Source: Sideroxydans sp. (GTDB lineage: Bacteria; Pseudomonadota; Gammaproteobacteria; Burkholderiales; Gallionellaceae). From it: a stretch of DNA of 64,000 nucleotides. Position 1 is the stretch's first letter. Every line of letters begins with the position of its first letter. The notes beneath the pieces are model-generated. The model was not told the origin of the DNA. It made no database searches and saw nothing but the letters and a program-made list of their open reading frames with translations. Made by a program: the position numbers and the translations under genes. The DNA is taken from NCBI GenBank assembly GCA_013791855.1, contig VMTA01000011.1:87249-151248 (forward strand). Reading direction: 5' to 3'. Shown here one piece after another: positions 1 to 8,491 of the stretch.

Positions 1-659
1 GTCACATCATCACCATCGAAGACCCGGTCGAATACGTGCATGAACACCAGAAGTGCATCATCACCCACCGCGAAGTCGGGGTGGATACCGACAACTGGCA
101 CAATGCGCTGAAGAACACCCTGCGCCAGGCACCCGACGTGATCCTGATCGGCGAGATCCGTGACCGCGAAACGATGGAATACGCGGTGGCCTTCGCCGAG
201 ACCGGCCACCTGTGCATGGCCACGCTGCATGCCAACAGTGCCAACCAAGCGCTGGATCGCATCATCAACTTCTTCCCGGAAGAACGCCGCGAGCAATTGT
301 TGATGGACCTGTCGCTCAACGTCAAAGCACTCATCTCGCAACGGCTGATCCCCAAAAAGGACAGCAAGGGCCGGGCCGCCGCGTTCGAGATCCTGCTCAA
401 CTCGCCGCTGATCTCCGACCTCATCTTCAAGGGCGAGGTGCACCAGATCAAGGAAGTGATGGGCAAGTCGCGCGAGATCGGCATGCAGACCTTCGACCAG
501 GCGCTGTACGACCTGCACGAAGCCGGCATGATCAGCTACGAGGAAGCATTGAAGAACGCCGACTCGGTCAACGACCTGCGTCTGCGTATCAAACTGGAAA
601 GCTCGGAGACCAAGGACCGCGACGTGATGAGCGGCACCGAACACATGAAACTGACCTGA
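1..659 (+). CDS. pilU: Type IV pilus twitching-motility ATPase PilU (5' end missing)
   Basis: Only the C-terminal part of a PilT/PilU secretion-type ATPase is present; the reading frame is open to the left edge, so the Walker A region lies outside the window. Visible are the Asp box (VEYVHEHQ region), the Walker B stretch ILIGEIRDRETMEYA and the His box with ATLHANSANQ. ATLHANSANQALDRI followed by FFPEERR is the form typical of PilU rather than PilT, which usually has GTLHTSSA. The protein is expected to act as a hexameric cytoplasmic motor assisting pilus retraction. It is followed by a bidirectional terminator and a convergent gene, so it is the last gene of its transcript. Confidence 0.9.
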   Translation, partial: HIITIEDPVEYVHEHQKCIITHREVGVDTDNWHNALKNTLRQAPDVILIGEIRDRETMEYAVAFAETGHLCMATLHANSANQALDRIINFFPEERREQLLMDLSLNVKALISQRLIPKKDSKGRAAAFEILLNSPLISDLIFKGEVHQIKEVMGKSREIGMQTFDQALYDLHEAGMISYEEALKNADSVNDLRLRIKLESSETKDRDVMSGTEHMKLT

Positions 660-674
660 TGCTGCACGGCCCGG

Positions 675-703
675 AAAAAAGCTGCCTTGAAGGCGGCTTT
701 TTT
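675..703. terminator. Bidirectional rho-independent terminator
   Basis: A hairpin with AAAAAAGC on the left arm and GCTTTTTT on the right arm encloses a GCC/GGC inner stem. Because the A and T tracts flank it symmetrically it can serve pilU on the plus strand and the convergent rlmL-like gene, whose stop codon overlaps its edge. Confidence 0.85.
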
Positions 704-1844
704 ATTTGCGGTTGCTACCGCTGACGATCTTGTATTCGAACAAGCGGCACTCGATGGCACCGTTGAACAGCGGCGTGCGTTTGGATGGCGTCAATCGCAT
801 CAATTTGGCGATACGTAGATCGCCTGTGAACAAATAGGCGCTCCAACCGCCGAACTTCTTTTTCAACGCATCGCCCAGCTGCGGATACAACTCGGCCAGT
901 TCGTCCTCGTCACCCATACGTTCGCCGTAGGGCAGATTGGCGACGAGGATGCCTTCCTTCTCCGGCGGGGATGCTTCCAACACATTGCACTGCTTCAGAT
1001 CCACTGTCTCGCGTATGCCCGCTTCTTCCAGATTCTGATGGGCAGCCACCAAGGCATCACCGTACAGATCGCTGCCGTGCAGCGGCAACTCACATACCGG
1101 CTTCTGCGCCGCGATAGCGGCTTCGCGCATCGCTTGCCAGGTCTTGGCATCGAAGTTCTTCAGTTTTTCGAAAGCAAAATGGCGCGCGATGCCGGGCTGG
1201 ATGTTGAGCGACATCTGCGCCGCCTCGATCAGGAAAGTGCCGCTGCCGCACATCGGATCAAGCAAAGGGATACCCGGCTGCCAGCCGGTCATCTTCAAGA
1301 TGCCCGCCGCCAGATTCTCGCGCAGCGGCGCGATGTTGGTATGGGTGCGCACGCCGCGCTTGTACAGCGCCTCGCCCGAGGTATCCAGATACAGCGTGAA
1401 CTTGTCGCCCTCGAAGAAAGCGTGGATGCGCATATCCGGTTCCAGCTTGGCCACGCTGGGCCGCTCCTTCTTCTCGGCGCGGAACTTGTCGCACACTGCG
1501 TCCTTGATCTTGAGCGTGATGAACTCCAGGCTGGTCAGCGGACTCTTGATCGCCGTGACCTTAACCAGAATGGTGTGCTGCACATCGAACCAGCGCGTCC
1601 ACGGCAGATCGTAGGCAGCCTGATACACATCCTGTTCGTTGCGGTACGTCGTTGGCGCCTGCACGCGCCACAGGATGCGCGACGCGAGACGGCTTTGCAG
1701 ATTGATGCGATAGCAGGTCGGCCAGTCACCCGAGAAGCCGACGCCGCCGTCTGTCGATTTCACGGCGGTAGCACCGAACGAGCCCAGCTCTTCGGCGAGG
1801 AGTCTTTCCAGTCCGCGTGGACAGGTGGCAAAGAAATCAGGCAT
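702..1844 (-). CDS. THUMP-domain class I SAM-dependent RNA methyltransferase (RlmL-like)
   Basis: The 380-residue protein begins with a THUMP-type region (MPDFFATCPRGLERLLAEEL) and continues into a Rossmann methyltransferase domain with the SAM motif PLLDPMCGSGTFLIEAA. This is the architecture of the N-terminal half of E. coli RlmL, which makes m2G2445 in 23S rRNA; the C-terminal RlmK half is absent, as is common outside enterics. The catalytic motif, normally NPPYGER, reads NLPYGER, keeping the Asn but losing the first Pro. The start is one base after the stop of hemJ, so it is the last gene of the minus-strand operon. The exact target nucleotide is inferred from the family. Confidence 0.85.
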   Translation of the reverse strand: MPDFFATCPRGLERLLAEELGSFGATAVKSTDGGVGFSGDWPTCYRINLQSRLASRILWRVQAPTTYRNEQDVYQAAYDLPWTRWFDVQHTILVKVTAIKSPLTSLEFITLKIKDAVCDKFRAEKKERPSVAKLEPDMRIHAFFEGDKFTLYLDTSGEALYKRGVRTHTNIAPLRENLAAGILKMTGWQPGIPLLDPMCGSGTFLIEAAQMSLNIQPGIARHFAFEKLKNFDAKTWQAMREAAIAAQKPVCELPLHGSDLYGDALVAAHQNLEEAGIRETVDLKQCNVLEASPPEKEGILVANLPYGERMGDEDELAELYPQLGDALKKKFGGWSAYLFTGDLRIAKLMRLTPSKRTPLFNGAIECRLFEYKIVSGSNRK

Positions 1845-1845
1845 G

Positions 1846-2256
1846 TTAGAAAGGCTTCACGACAACGAGGATGACGACCGCCAGCAACACCAGCACCGGC
1901 ACTTCATTGAAGAAACGGAACCACACGTGACTGCGCACATTGCGGTCTTCCGCGAACACCTTCACCAGATGACCGCAGTAAAAATGATAGACGACCAGAC
2001 CGACCACAAAGGCGGTCTTGGCATGCAACCAGCCGCCGGAAAAACCGTAACCGAACCACAACCACAGGCCGGTGATCACGGCCAGCGCACCGATGGGCGT
2101 GACGAACTTGTACAGCTTGCGCTCCATCAGCTTGAAGCGCTCCTTCACCGCCGCTTCTTCCGCCATCGCGTGGTTGACGAAAATGCGCGGCAGATAGAAC
2201 AAGCCGGCGAACCAGCTGACCACGAAAAATATATGGAATGCTTTCAGCCACAACAT
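1846..2256 (-). CDS. hemJ: HemJ-type protoporphyrinogen IX oxidase (CopD-like membrane protein)
   Basis: A 136-residue integral membrane protein with about four hydrophobic segments, opening MLWLKAFHIFFVVSW. The early His in KAFHIFF, the segment FYLPRIFVNH and the Arg/Lys-rich loop around ERKLYKFVTPIGA match the HemJ (UPF0093) family, which converts protoporphyrinogen IX to protoporphyrin IX in organisms lacking HemG or HemY. The length is typical of the family. It lies five bases after the ABC permease stop codon and one base before the rlmL-like gene. Heme supply would suit a cytochrome-rich chemolithotroph, but that link is inference. Confidence 0.85.
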   Translation of the reverse strand: MLWLKAFHIFFVVSWFAGLFYLPRIFVNHAMAEEAAVKERFKLMERKLYKFVTPIGALAVITGLWLWFGYGFSGGWLHAKTAFVVGLVVYHFYCGHLVKVFAEDRNVRSHVWFRFFNEVPVLVLLAVVILVVVKPF

Positions 2257-2261
2257 TTTGA

Positions 2262-3047
2262 TTACCTCGACAATCTACGTCTGAACAGAACCAGAGAAAT
2301 ATAGAACCCGACCAGCGCATAGGTCAGCAGCACGCCGATATGGAAAACCGCCTGCGCCGGCACCTCACCCTTCATCAAGGGACGCGCCAGATCCACCGCA
2401 TGCGTCAACGGCAAGGCGGCGGCAAGCGCCTGCAATGCCTCCGGCAGCTGAGTGACCGGGAAAAAGACGCCGCATAGTAGCATCATCGGTGTGATGACCA
2501 GCGTGAAGTAGTACATGAAGAAGTCGTAGGCGGGTGCCAGCGCGGTCATGATCAGACCGACCGCGGCGAAGGTCAGGCCAATGAGCAACACCAGCGGGAT
2601 CATCCACAAAGACATCAGCGAATCCGACAGGCCGAGTATCCAGATGACGATGAGCACGGCCACGCCCGACATCAGGCTCTTGGTCGCCGACCAGAGAATC
2701 TCCGACAGCACGATGTCATCCAGCGTCACCGGCGTGTTCATAATCGCTTCCCAGGTGCGCTGCTCGTGCATACGGGCGAATGCGCCGTACAGTGATTCGA
2801 AACTGGCGCTGTTCATGCTGCTGTAGCACAGTGTGCCGGCCGCGAGGAAAGCGATGTAGGAAGTACCGCCCATCTCTGGCAACAGGCTGCCCAGACCGTA
2901 ACCCAGACCCAGCATATAGATCACCGGATCGGCCAGATGCCCGAGGATGGCGGGCACGGCGACCTTGCGCCACACCAGCCATTGCCTGCGCCAGATGGGG
3001 AAGAAACGCAACGTCAAAGTCGGCAATGCAAAATGACTCATACTCAT
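2262..3047 (-). CDS. nodJ: ABC-2 type permease, NodJ family
   Basis: A 261-residue ABC-2 membrane component with about six predicted transmembrane segments and the conserved stretch [20 protein letters not shown], typical of NodJ-like permeases. Its start overlaps the stop of the upstream ATPase gene by four bases, so the two are coupled and form one exporter. In rhizobia the NodIJ pair exports lipochitooligosaccharides, but non-symbiotic betaproteobacteria commonly carry close homologues whose substrate is unknown; no nodulation genes are present here. The family assignment is firm; the substrate is not. Confidence 0.8.
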   Translation of the reverse strand: MSMSHFALPTLTLRFFPIWRRQWLVWRKVAVPAILGHLADPVIYMLGLGYGLGSLLPEMGGTSYIAFLAAGTLCYSSMNSASFESLYGAFARMHEQRTWEAIMNTPVTLDDIVLSEILWSATKSLMSGVAVLIVIWILGLSDSLMSLWMIPLVLLIGLTFAAVGLIMTALAPAYDFFMYYFTLVITPMMLLCGVFFPVTQLPEALQALAAALPLTHAVDLARPLMKGEVPAQAVFHIGVLLTYALVGFYISLVLFRRRLSR

Positions 3048-3958
3048 TCCCTCATCTCCCTGCCGGTCAATTTGAGGAACACGTCTTCCAGATTCGCCGG
3101 ACGATGCAGATAGCGCAGCACGCTCTGCGCCTGCAAGTGCGCCACCAGCGGCTGCGCATCGTGCACGTAGCAGAACACCGACTCGCCACTGACTTCATGA
3201 CGCTGCGCATACTTTGCGGTATGCTCGCTCGCCCATTGCCCGGCCGTCTCGCCGAACACCTCCACCACCTGCGGCTCGATGTTGCTTTCGATCAGTTCGC
3301 GCGGCGAGCCCTGGCTGATGAGCTTGCCGTTGTCCATCACTGCCAGGCGGTGACACAGGCGCTCGGCTTCGTCCATGAAGTGAGTGGTGAGCAACAGCGT
3401 CTTGCCCTGTTGTGTCAGCGCATTAAGACGCTGCCAGATCAGGTGGCGCGCCTGCGGGTCGAGACCGGTGGTTGGCTCGTCGAGGAACACCACATCGGGA
3501 TCGTTCACCAGTGCGCGCGCCAGCGTCAGGCGACGTTTCATGCCGCCTGACAGCGTCGGCACTTTCGCGTCGCGCTTGCTGGTGAGGCTGGCGAATTCGA
3601 GCAAGTCCGGGATGCGTGCCTCGATCTCGCTGTCCGGCATGCCGAAATAGCGCCCGTACACCAGCAGATTCTCCGCCACGGTGAAGTCCGGGTCGAGGTT
3701 GTCCATCTGCGGCACCACGCCCACTTTGATGCGCGCCTCGCGCGCGGCCTGCGGCACCGGCAGATCGAGCAGCGTGGCCGTGCCTGCATCCGGCGCGATC
3801 AGTCCCAGCAGGAGGCGCAGCGTGGTGGTCTTACCCGCGCCGTTGGGGCCGAGTAGCCCGAAACATTCGCCCTTGTGGATGGACAGATCGAGCCCGTCCA
3901 CCACGCGGTGGCCGCCGTAGGATTTTTGCAGACCTTTGGCCTGTATGACTGGATTCAC
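3044..3958 (-). CDS. nodI: ABC transporter ATP-binding protein, NodI family
   Basis: A 304-residue ABC ATPase with Walker [20 protein letters not shown], a Q-loop region [14 protein letters not shown], signature LSGGMKRRL, Walker [13 protein letters not shown] and the switch His in [14 protein letters not shown]. The DNLDPDFTV segment and the roughly 80-residue C-terminal extension are characteristic of the NodI subgroup. It overlaps the hydrolase gene upstream and the permease downstream by four bases each. It should energise export by the adjacent permease. Confidence 0.85.
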   Translation of the reverse strand: MNPVIQAKGLQKSYGGHRVVDGLDLSIHKGECFGLLGPNGAGKTTTLRLLLGLIAPDAGTATLLDLPVPQAAREARIKVGVVPQMDNLDPDFTVAENLLVYGRYFGMPDSEIEARIPDLLEFASLTSKRDAKVPTLSGGMKRRLTLARALVNDPDVVFLDEPTTGLDPQARHLIWQRLNALTQQGKTLLLTTHFMDEAERLCHRLAVMDNGKLISQGSPRELIESNIEPQVVEVFGETAGQWASEHTAKYAQRHEVSGESVFCYVHDAQPLVAHLQAQSVLRYLHRPANLEDVFLKLTGREMRE

Positions 3959-4575
3959 AATTCAACTCCGGAAAAATGTTTCTTCACGATATCGCGCAAT
4001 TGTGTCAGCCGACCGTGGAAGAAATGTTCTGCTGCCGGCAATACCACAATGGGCAGATGCTGCGGCCGCGCCCATTCCAGCGCATCAGCCAGCGGCACCA
4101 CATCATCATGCTCACCGTGTACGACCAATGTGTCGGCCGATACGGCCGGCATCGCGAAACGCCCGACGGCAGGCGCGGCCAGGATCAAGTGTCGCGGTTG
4201 CAAGCGCTGCGCGGCGCGCGCCGCGACATAGCCGCCGAAAGAAAAACCGGACAACACCAGCGGCAGTTCGCCGCCGAATTGCTCCTGCGCATAGCGCACC
4301 ACCGCGATCAGGTCTTCAGTCTCGCCGTCGCCGCCTGTGAATTCGCCGTCGCTCGCGCCGACACCGCGAAAGTTGAAGCGGAAGGATGCGCAGCCCATGT
4401 CGGCGAAGGTCTTGGCCAGCGTCATCGCCACCTTGTTCTCCATCGTGCCGCCCATAGTGGGTAAGGGATGCGCCACCACGGCGATCGCGCGCAGTTCACC
4501 CTCCGGCAGATGCGCCACGCCTTCGAGCCGCCCTGCCGGGCCCTGCAGATCAAAGCTTTTCAATACGACTGCCAT
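3955..4575 (-). CDS. Alpha/beta hydrolase (COG2945-like)
   Basis: A 206-residue protein with the alpha/beta-hydrolase fold: an oxyanion-type [13 protein letters not shown] stretch, [13 protein letters not shown], the nucleophile elbow SGFSFGG, the acid region [10 protein letters not shown] and a late His in [10 protein letters not shown], giving a plausible Ser-Asp-His triad. The family lacks a defined substrate. A longer frame upstream runs through the ferredoxin gene; the chosen ATG overlaps the ferredoxin stop as TGATG, and the family starts at this Met. Confidence 0.85.
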   Translation of the reverse strand: MAVVLKSFDLQGPAGRLEGVAHLPEGELRAIAVVAHPLPTMGGTMENKVAMTLAKTFADMGCASFRFNFRGVGASDGEFTGGDGETEDLIAVVRYAQEQFGGELPLVLSGFSFGGYVAARAAQRLQPRHLILAAPAVGRFAMPAVSADTLVVHGEHDDVVPLADALEWARPQHLPIVVLPAAEHFFHGRLTQLRDIVKKHFSGVEL

Positions 4576-4889
4576 CAGATCTTCAAACGCTCCACCACAC
4601 GGCCATGCTGCAGATGCTCCTCGATGATCTCGTCCAGATCGCTCTCGTCGACGAAGGTGTACCAGGTGCCTTCGGGATAGATCACCAGCACCGGACCATC
4701 GTCGCAACGGTCCAGACATCCGGCGGAATTGATGCGGATCTTGTTCTGTCGGTCCGAGATGCCCAACGCCTTGACCTTGTCCTTCACGTAGTCGCGCGCC
4801 TTCTGCGCACCGTGGTTGTTACAGCAGTCGCTGCCGTCCTCGCGCTGGTTGGTGCAGAAGAACACATGCTTGTCGAAATACTGCGTCAT
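4575..4889 (-). CDS. Thioredoxin-like [2Fe-2S] ferredoxin
   Basis: A 104-residue protein of the thioredoxin-like ferredoxin family related to the NuoE C-terminal fold. The first Cys in HVFFCTNQ and a Cys pair in GSDCCNN, followed by the later pair in NSAGCLDRCDDGP, supply the cluster ligands. The C-terminal YTFVDESDLDEIIEEHL is standard. Its start overlaps the end of the VanZ-like gene by four bases and its stop overlaps the hydrolase start by one, so it is embedded in the operon. The electron-transfer partner is unknown. Confidence 0.88.
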   Translation of the reverse strand: MTQYFDKHVFFCTNQREDGSDCCNNHGAQKARDYVKDKVKALGISDRQNKIRINSAGCLDRCDDGPVLVIYPEGTWYTFVDESDLDEIIEEHLQHGRVVERLKI

Positions 4890-5977
4890 TTATCGCTCTC
4901 CTCCCCATTCATGATGCGGCGCCGTGCCCAAGCCAGATAGATCACCAGCAACACGGGGAACACCGCCGAAACGATCTGCGACATCCAGTTGAAGTTGCGC
5001 AGATGACCGTAGTGCCAATGATACAAGCGCATCGCGGCCGCAGGTGCCGCGCTGTCCAATACCCCTGCCGCCAATGCCAGATAAACGGCACTCGCCGCCG
5101 CCGCCGCCCACAGCAGTGCCGTGCGCGACAACCAGAAACTGACACCCGTCAGTGCCAGCCCTGCCAGCAGGCCGAGCACAGCCTCTCCGTTCAACCACAA
5201 CATCAAGGCCCAGGACCGCAGCAGCACCGCCGCCGTGATGAACTTGCCCAGCGCCACCACGCTCAGCATCAACAACAATGCCGCCACCACGTGACGCCGG
5301 ATGCGGAACAGGGTCTGCAACAGCAAGCCGATCAGCAACAGGTTGCAGGCCACCGCAGCACTCGCCCACAGGCTGAATTGCGGCGGCGCGAACGCCGCGA
5401 TGCGCCCCGCTTCTTCGGTGAGGAACACATTGCCCAGCATGGGTAGCGAAGGATTGATCTGCGCGAACATCCACAGCATCACCAGCGCCAGACCGAAATC
5501 CACCCCGTCACCACGCTGGAACAGTTCGATACGCCACTGCGTGGCGCGCGCGAACCATGCCCGCGGCGCGATCCACACTGCCAGCACAGCCCCGCACAAC
5601 GCCCCCAGTCCGTTGGTAAGCACATCCACACTGGCCGCAGCCCGCATCGGCAGATACGTCTGCAGATATTCCATCGCCATCGACAACAGCAATGCGGCCA
5701 ATGTCGCGAGCAACACACTCTGCCCTGGCTTGAAACGCGTACCCAGATTGAGCGCCAGCAACATGCCCAGCGGCAGATAGGCCAACCAGTTGGCTGCCGC
5801 GTCGAACGCCGTGTAGGCTTGGCTCAGCGGCGAAGCGAGCACTTCCACAAAGGTCGGCGCCGACGCCTGCCAACCCGCAAAAGGGGACAGGCTGGCATAC
5901 GCGATCATCAATACATATCCCGCCAGCAGATAGCGGCGCAGCAAGGAACGATTGGTTCTAAATGACAGTGCGGTCAT
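4886..5977 (-). CDS. VanZ-like family membrane protein
   Basis: A 363-residue polytopic membrane protein. The N-terminal third carries the VanZ-like core: a first helix YLLAGYVLMIAYASLSPF, a conserved NWLAYLPLGMLLALNLG segment and MEYLQTYLPMRAAASVDVLTN. The C-terminal two thirds add about six further hydrophobic segments of unknown role. The frame is open about 255 bases further upstream, but that extension reads through the start of the divergent hemerythrin gene and is not family-like, so I start at MTALSFRTN. This is the first gene of the minus-strand operon ending at position 702. The ribosome-binding site is weak, so the start could be slightly different. Confidence 0.75.
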   Translation of the reverse strand: MTALSFRTNRSLLRRYLLAGYVLMIAYASLSPFAGWQASAPTFVEVLASPLSQAYTAFDAAANWLAYLPLGMLLALNLGTRFKPGQSVLLATLAALLLSMAMEYLQTYLPMRAAASVDVLTNGLGALCGAVLAVWIAPRAWFARATQWRIELFQRGDGVDFGLALVMLWMFAQINPSLPMLGNVFLTEEAGRIAAFAPPQFSLWASAAVACNLLLIGLLLQTLFRIRRHVVAALLLMLSVVALGKFITAAVLLRSWALMLWLNGEAVLGLLAGLALTGVSFWLSRTALLWAAAAASAVYLALAAGVLDSAAPAAAMRLYHWHYGHLRNFNWMSQIVSAVFPVLLVIYLAWARRRIMNGEESDK

Positions 5978-6097
5978 CAGATATACCCGATGAAATAGGT
6001 CGGGCTCATTTTGGTTGACTCGGCAGTAGGGGTAGTAAAGAATGCGTCCCGCAGTTAAAAAAACTATTACGTTCGACAACATCGACGGGAGGAGATT

Positions 6098-6562
6098 ATG
6101 GCATACCTGCACTGGTCCAATGAGCTGGACACGGGTATCGAAGTCATCGACAAACAGCATCGGCGCATCGTCGATCTGATCAACGAATTGAATACCGCAA
6201 ACGAAGGTGGAGACACCGCCGTGATCAACCACGTGCTGGGCGAACTGGTGGACTACACCTTGTCACACTTCAGTTTCGAGGAAGAGCTGCAGGAGAAGGC
6301 GAACTATCCCTTCTTCAAAGCACATAAACGCGTGCACGAGATATTCACCAAGCGCGTCGGCGAATTCCAGCAGCGCGCCGCCAATGGCGAAAACGTCGCC
6401 CCCGAACTGCTCTCCATGCTGAAGATCTGGCTGGTCAACCACATCAAGGGCGACGATGCCGACTATGTTGAAGCCGTGGTGAACTCGCTTGGCGTCGAGA
6501 TCAAGAAATCCGACACCTCCGGCGGTTGGCTGGGCAACACCCTTAAGAAGATCTTCGGCTGA
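6098..6562 (+). CDS. Bacteriohemerythrin
   Basis: A 154-residue single-domain hemerythrin with the full di-iron ligand set: His21, His57, Glu61, His76, His80, His115 and Asp120. A strong GGGAGGAG ribosome-binding site lies just upstream. The fold reversibly binds O2 at a di-iron centre, and in bacteria such proteins store or deliver O2 or sense it. A C-terminal tail of about 25 residues (ending GNTLKKIFG) extends past the domain. It stands alone, divergent from the VanZ-like operon and convergent with the DUF167 gene. Micro-oxic adaptation is a plausible role but inferred. Confidence 0.92.
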   Translation: MAYLHWSNELDTGIEVIDKQHRRIVDLINELNTANEGGDTAVINHVLGELVDYTLSHFSFEEELQEKANYPFFKAHKRVHEIFTKRVGEFQQRAANGENVAPELLSMLKIWLVNHIKGDDADYVEAVVNSLGVEIKKSDTSGGWLGNTLKKIFG

Positions 6563-6563
6563 T

Positions 6564-6896
6564 TCACTTCGAAGCGGCGTTCAGCCGCTTCGCAATCACC
6601 GCAGGCAGTTTATTCGGCGCCTTGATGCGCAACTGCTTGTTCACGCTGTACACCCCGAACACCACCGTGATCGACTTCACAGGCACATCGAACTCACCCG
6701 CCAGAAACTTCACCAGATGTGCCGTGGCGCGTCCGCGCACCGGATTCTCAGCGACATGGATCTCCAGCTGATTGCCGATGCCTTTGCTCAATTTAGTCTG
6801 CTTTGCGCGCGGCCGGCCCAGGATGTTCAACACCAGCGTTTCGTCCTGCCACTGACAGAACGTATCCATCTCCAGCCCGGATTTAGAACTTTTCAT
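6564..6896 (-). CDS. DUF167 / YggU family protein
   Basis: A 110-residue protein matching the YggU/DUF167 fold: FCQWQDETLVLNILGRPRA at the start, then EIHVAENPVRGRATAHLVKFLAGEF and KQLRIKAP. Members are small alpha/beta proteins with no established function. Its start overlaps the 3' end of the upstream pseudouridine-synthase-like gene by 14 bases. An alternative ATG nine codons downstream (MDTFCQW) is closer to the usual family N-terminus, but a GGAG directly abuts it, too close to be an ideal ribosome-binding site. Confidence 0.8.
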   Translation of the reverse strand: MKSSKSGLEMDTFCQWQDETLVLNILGRPRAKQTKLSKGIGNQLEIHVAENPVRGRATAHLVKFLAGEFDVPVKSITVVFGVYSVNKQLRIKAPNKLPAVIAKRLNAASK

Positions 6897-7593
6897 ACGG
6901 TGCCAAATAACGCCATTGCTCCGCTGGCAGCTTGCCCATAGACAAACGCCCGATGCGCAGACGGCGCAAACTCAACAATTCCAGACCGACGCTGTCGCAC
7001 ATGAACGCGATCTGCCCGTGCCGCACGCCCTTCAAGGCAAAGCGTAGCCGTGTCTCGCTCTGGCGGCTGACCTTGACCGGTGACAACGGTTTGCCGTTAT
7101 ACGTCAGCCCGTGATTCAACAGCTTCAGCCCTTCCTCAGACAACTCGCCCGACACCTCGGCGACATACTCCTGCTCCACCGTCGCCGCACCATCCACCAG
7201 TTTGCGTGACACGCGGAAGTCCTGAGTAAACACTGACATACCGCCCGCATTCGGCTCCAGCGGCAGGCACGGCGTCATGCGCACGAAATGTTGTTGCAGC
7301 ACACGGATATGGGAATGGTCATCCTCCGCCTGCGTATCCGCACGCAGCAGTGCCGTCACCGCCTCGTCACTCATACCGAGTGGCCGATGCAACATGATAG
7401 TCACCGGCTCCACCGGCACCGCCTTGGCCGCCGCATAGAGCTCCACCTTCTGATCCGTCACCATGAACTGCGGCAACTCCACCACCTGCCCATCCACCTT
7501 CACCCAGCCACCCGCGATATACAGCTCCGCCTCGCGGCGCGAGCACGCAGTCAGTTCGGCAAGACGTTTGGCAAGGCGGATAGGTTCGGTCAT
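6883..7593 (-). CDS. RsuA/RluF-family pseudouridine synthase-like protein, catalytic Asp replaced
   Basis: A 236-residue protein with an N-terminal S4 RNA-binding domain (KRLAELTACSRREAELYIAG) followed by an RsuA/RluB/E/F-type catalytic fold. The family's catalytic motif GRLDxxTxGLLLLT aligns with CLPLEPNAGGMSVFTQDF, so the invariant Asp is Glu and the preceding Arg is Pro. The later motif RNRQIRRMCE reads VRHGQIAFMCD, also losing Arg residues. The remaining scaffold (EQEYVAEVSGEL, LRRLRIGRLSMGKLP) is intact. This could be a non-catalytic rRNA-binding protein, or an enzyme with altered chemistry. It is probably cotranscribed with the DUF167 gene. No convincing Shine-Dalgarno precedes the start. 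Confidence 0.8.
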   Translation of the reverse strand: MTEPIRLAKRLAELTACSRREAELYIAGGWVKVDGQVVELPQFMVTDQKVELYAAAKAVPVEPVTIMLHRPLGMSDEAVTALLRADTQAEDDHSHIRVLQQHFVRMTPCLPLEPNAGGMSVFTQDFRVSRKLVDGAATVEQEYVAEVSGELSEEGLKLLNHGLTYNGKPLSPVKVSRQSETRLRFALKGVRHGQIAFMCDSVGLELLSLRRLRIGRLSMGKLPAEQWRYLAPYEKF

Positions 7594-7665
7594 GGGAGGT
7601 ACTTGATAGAAACAGGGCTCGCATTGTAAACGCTAGCTCACGCCGTTCCCCTGTAAAATCCGCGC

Positions 7666-7899
7666 ATGACCACCCCACCCAAACCCGCGAACCGCCCCAC
7701 ATTGGAAGGCGTCACACTGGAAAAGATCGTCACGCAACTATCCGAAAGCATGGGATGGGAAGCGATGGCTGATGCTGTGCCCATCCGCTGTTTCACGCAT
7801 GATCCGAGTGTGAAATCGAGTTTGAAGTTTTTGAGGAGGACGCCTTGGGCTAGGGCGAAGGTGGAGGAGTTGTATTTGCGGTCGCTTCGGTCGAAGTGA
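7666..7899 (+). CDS. VF530 family (DUF2132) small protein
   Basis: A 77-residue protein with the conserved core GVTLEKIVTQLSESMGWEAM, then IRCFTHDPSVKSSLKFLR and TPWARAKVEELYL, which matches the VF530/DUF2132 family nearly end to end. A structural representative from Vibrio has been described as a possible DNA-binding fold, but the cellular function is not known. The overlapping frame on the other strand shows no family resemblance and is rejected. The gene is divergent from the pseudouridine-synthase-like gene and precedes the repeat element. Confidence 0.85.
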   Translation: MTTPPKPANRPTLEGVTLEKIVTQLSESMGWEAMADAVPIRCFTHDPSVKSSLKFLRRTPWARAKVEELYLRSLRSK

Positions 7900-7922
7900 C
7901 TTTCTCGTAATTCAAAAACAAC

Positions 7923-8472
7923 ACCGTCGGGGGTGGCCCGACAGCCAGTCACTTTTCTTGTCTTGCCAAGAAAAGTAACCAAAAGAAGTCGCCCCCGGTT
8001 TGCCGCCCCTATGGGGTTCCCTGCGTTGCTCGACTGGTCAGGCGGCTGCGGAACTCGCGCTGCGCGCTCAGACAGTCCTCGCCGACTACCCCTGACCAGT
8101 CTCCGCTACTCGGCGGCGCACAGGGGAGGAAATTCAAAACCCTAAAACCATAACCCCCAAAGCCAACCCCGATGCGGGCATGGCCCGCATCGCCAACCAA
8201 AAAGAAGCGTGCGCAAAGCGCACACAAAACCGCAGTGGATTTTCATTCCCTTGAGCGCCGCCGAGTAGCGCAGGACGGTCGGGGATAGTCCGACGAATAT
8301 GTTTGAGCACGTGGCCGCGTAGCGGATCGTGCGAGTTTATGAGGAGGCCCGACCGTTCGAGCAACGCAGGGAACCCACGAAGTGGGCGGCAAACCAGGGT
8401 CGCCTTTTCTTTGGTTACTTTCTTTAGGCGAAGCAAAAGAAAGTGACTTGCTGTCGGGCAACCCCCGACGGT
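7923..8472. repeat. Non-coding element built of two imperfect inverted arms
   Basis: The left arm (7923-8119) and right arm (8255-8472) are inverted imperfect copies. Both begin at the outer edge with ACCGTCGGGGGT, continue through a GCCCGACAGC-AGTCACTTT stretch, an AAGAAAAGTAACCAAA-type stretch, a TTTGCCGCCC segment and TTCCCTGCGTTGCTCGA, and end inside with CGCTACTCGGCGGCGC. Between them is a perfect 8-bp hairpin (8171-8178 with 8184-8191). Frames across the element are repeat-derived and I do not call genes. Similar 'AAAGTAACCAAA / CCCTGCGTTGCTCG' repeats occur dispersed in many proteobacterial genomes, which is recollection, not a search result. Confidence 0.75.
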
Positions 8473-8491
8473 TTTGACTTTGAATCCATTC

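Noticed and set aside
3044..3958. Reading the NodI/NodJ-like pair as evidence of nodulation ability
   Set aside because: Such exporters are common in free-living betaproteobacteria and no nod, nif or symbiosis genes are present.
7638..7982. A 114-codon minus-strand frame over the VF530-type gene
   Set aside because: The plus-strand frame matches the VF530 family end to end, whereas this frame has no resemblance and partly covers the repeat element.
8134..8461. Small frames within the inverted-repeat element, e.g. one encoding KVTKEKATLVCRPLRGF
   Set aside because: They arise from the repeat itself and recur on both arms; peptides of this kind are well-known spurious predictions from dispersed repeats.
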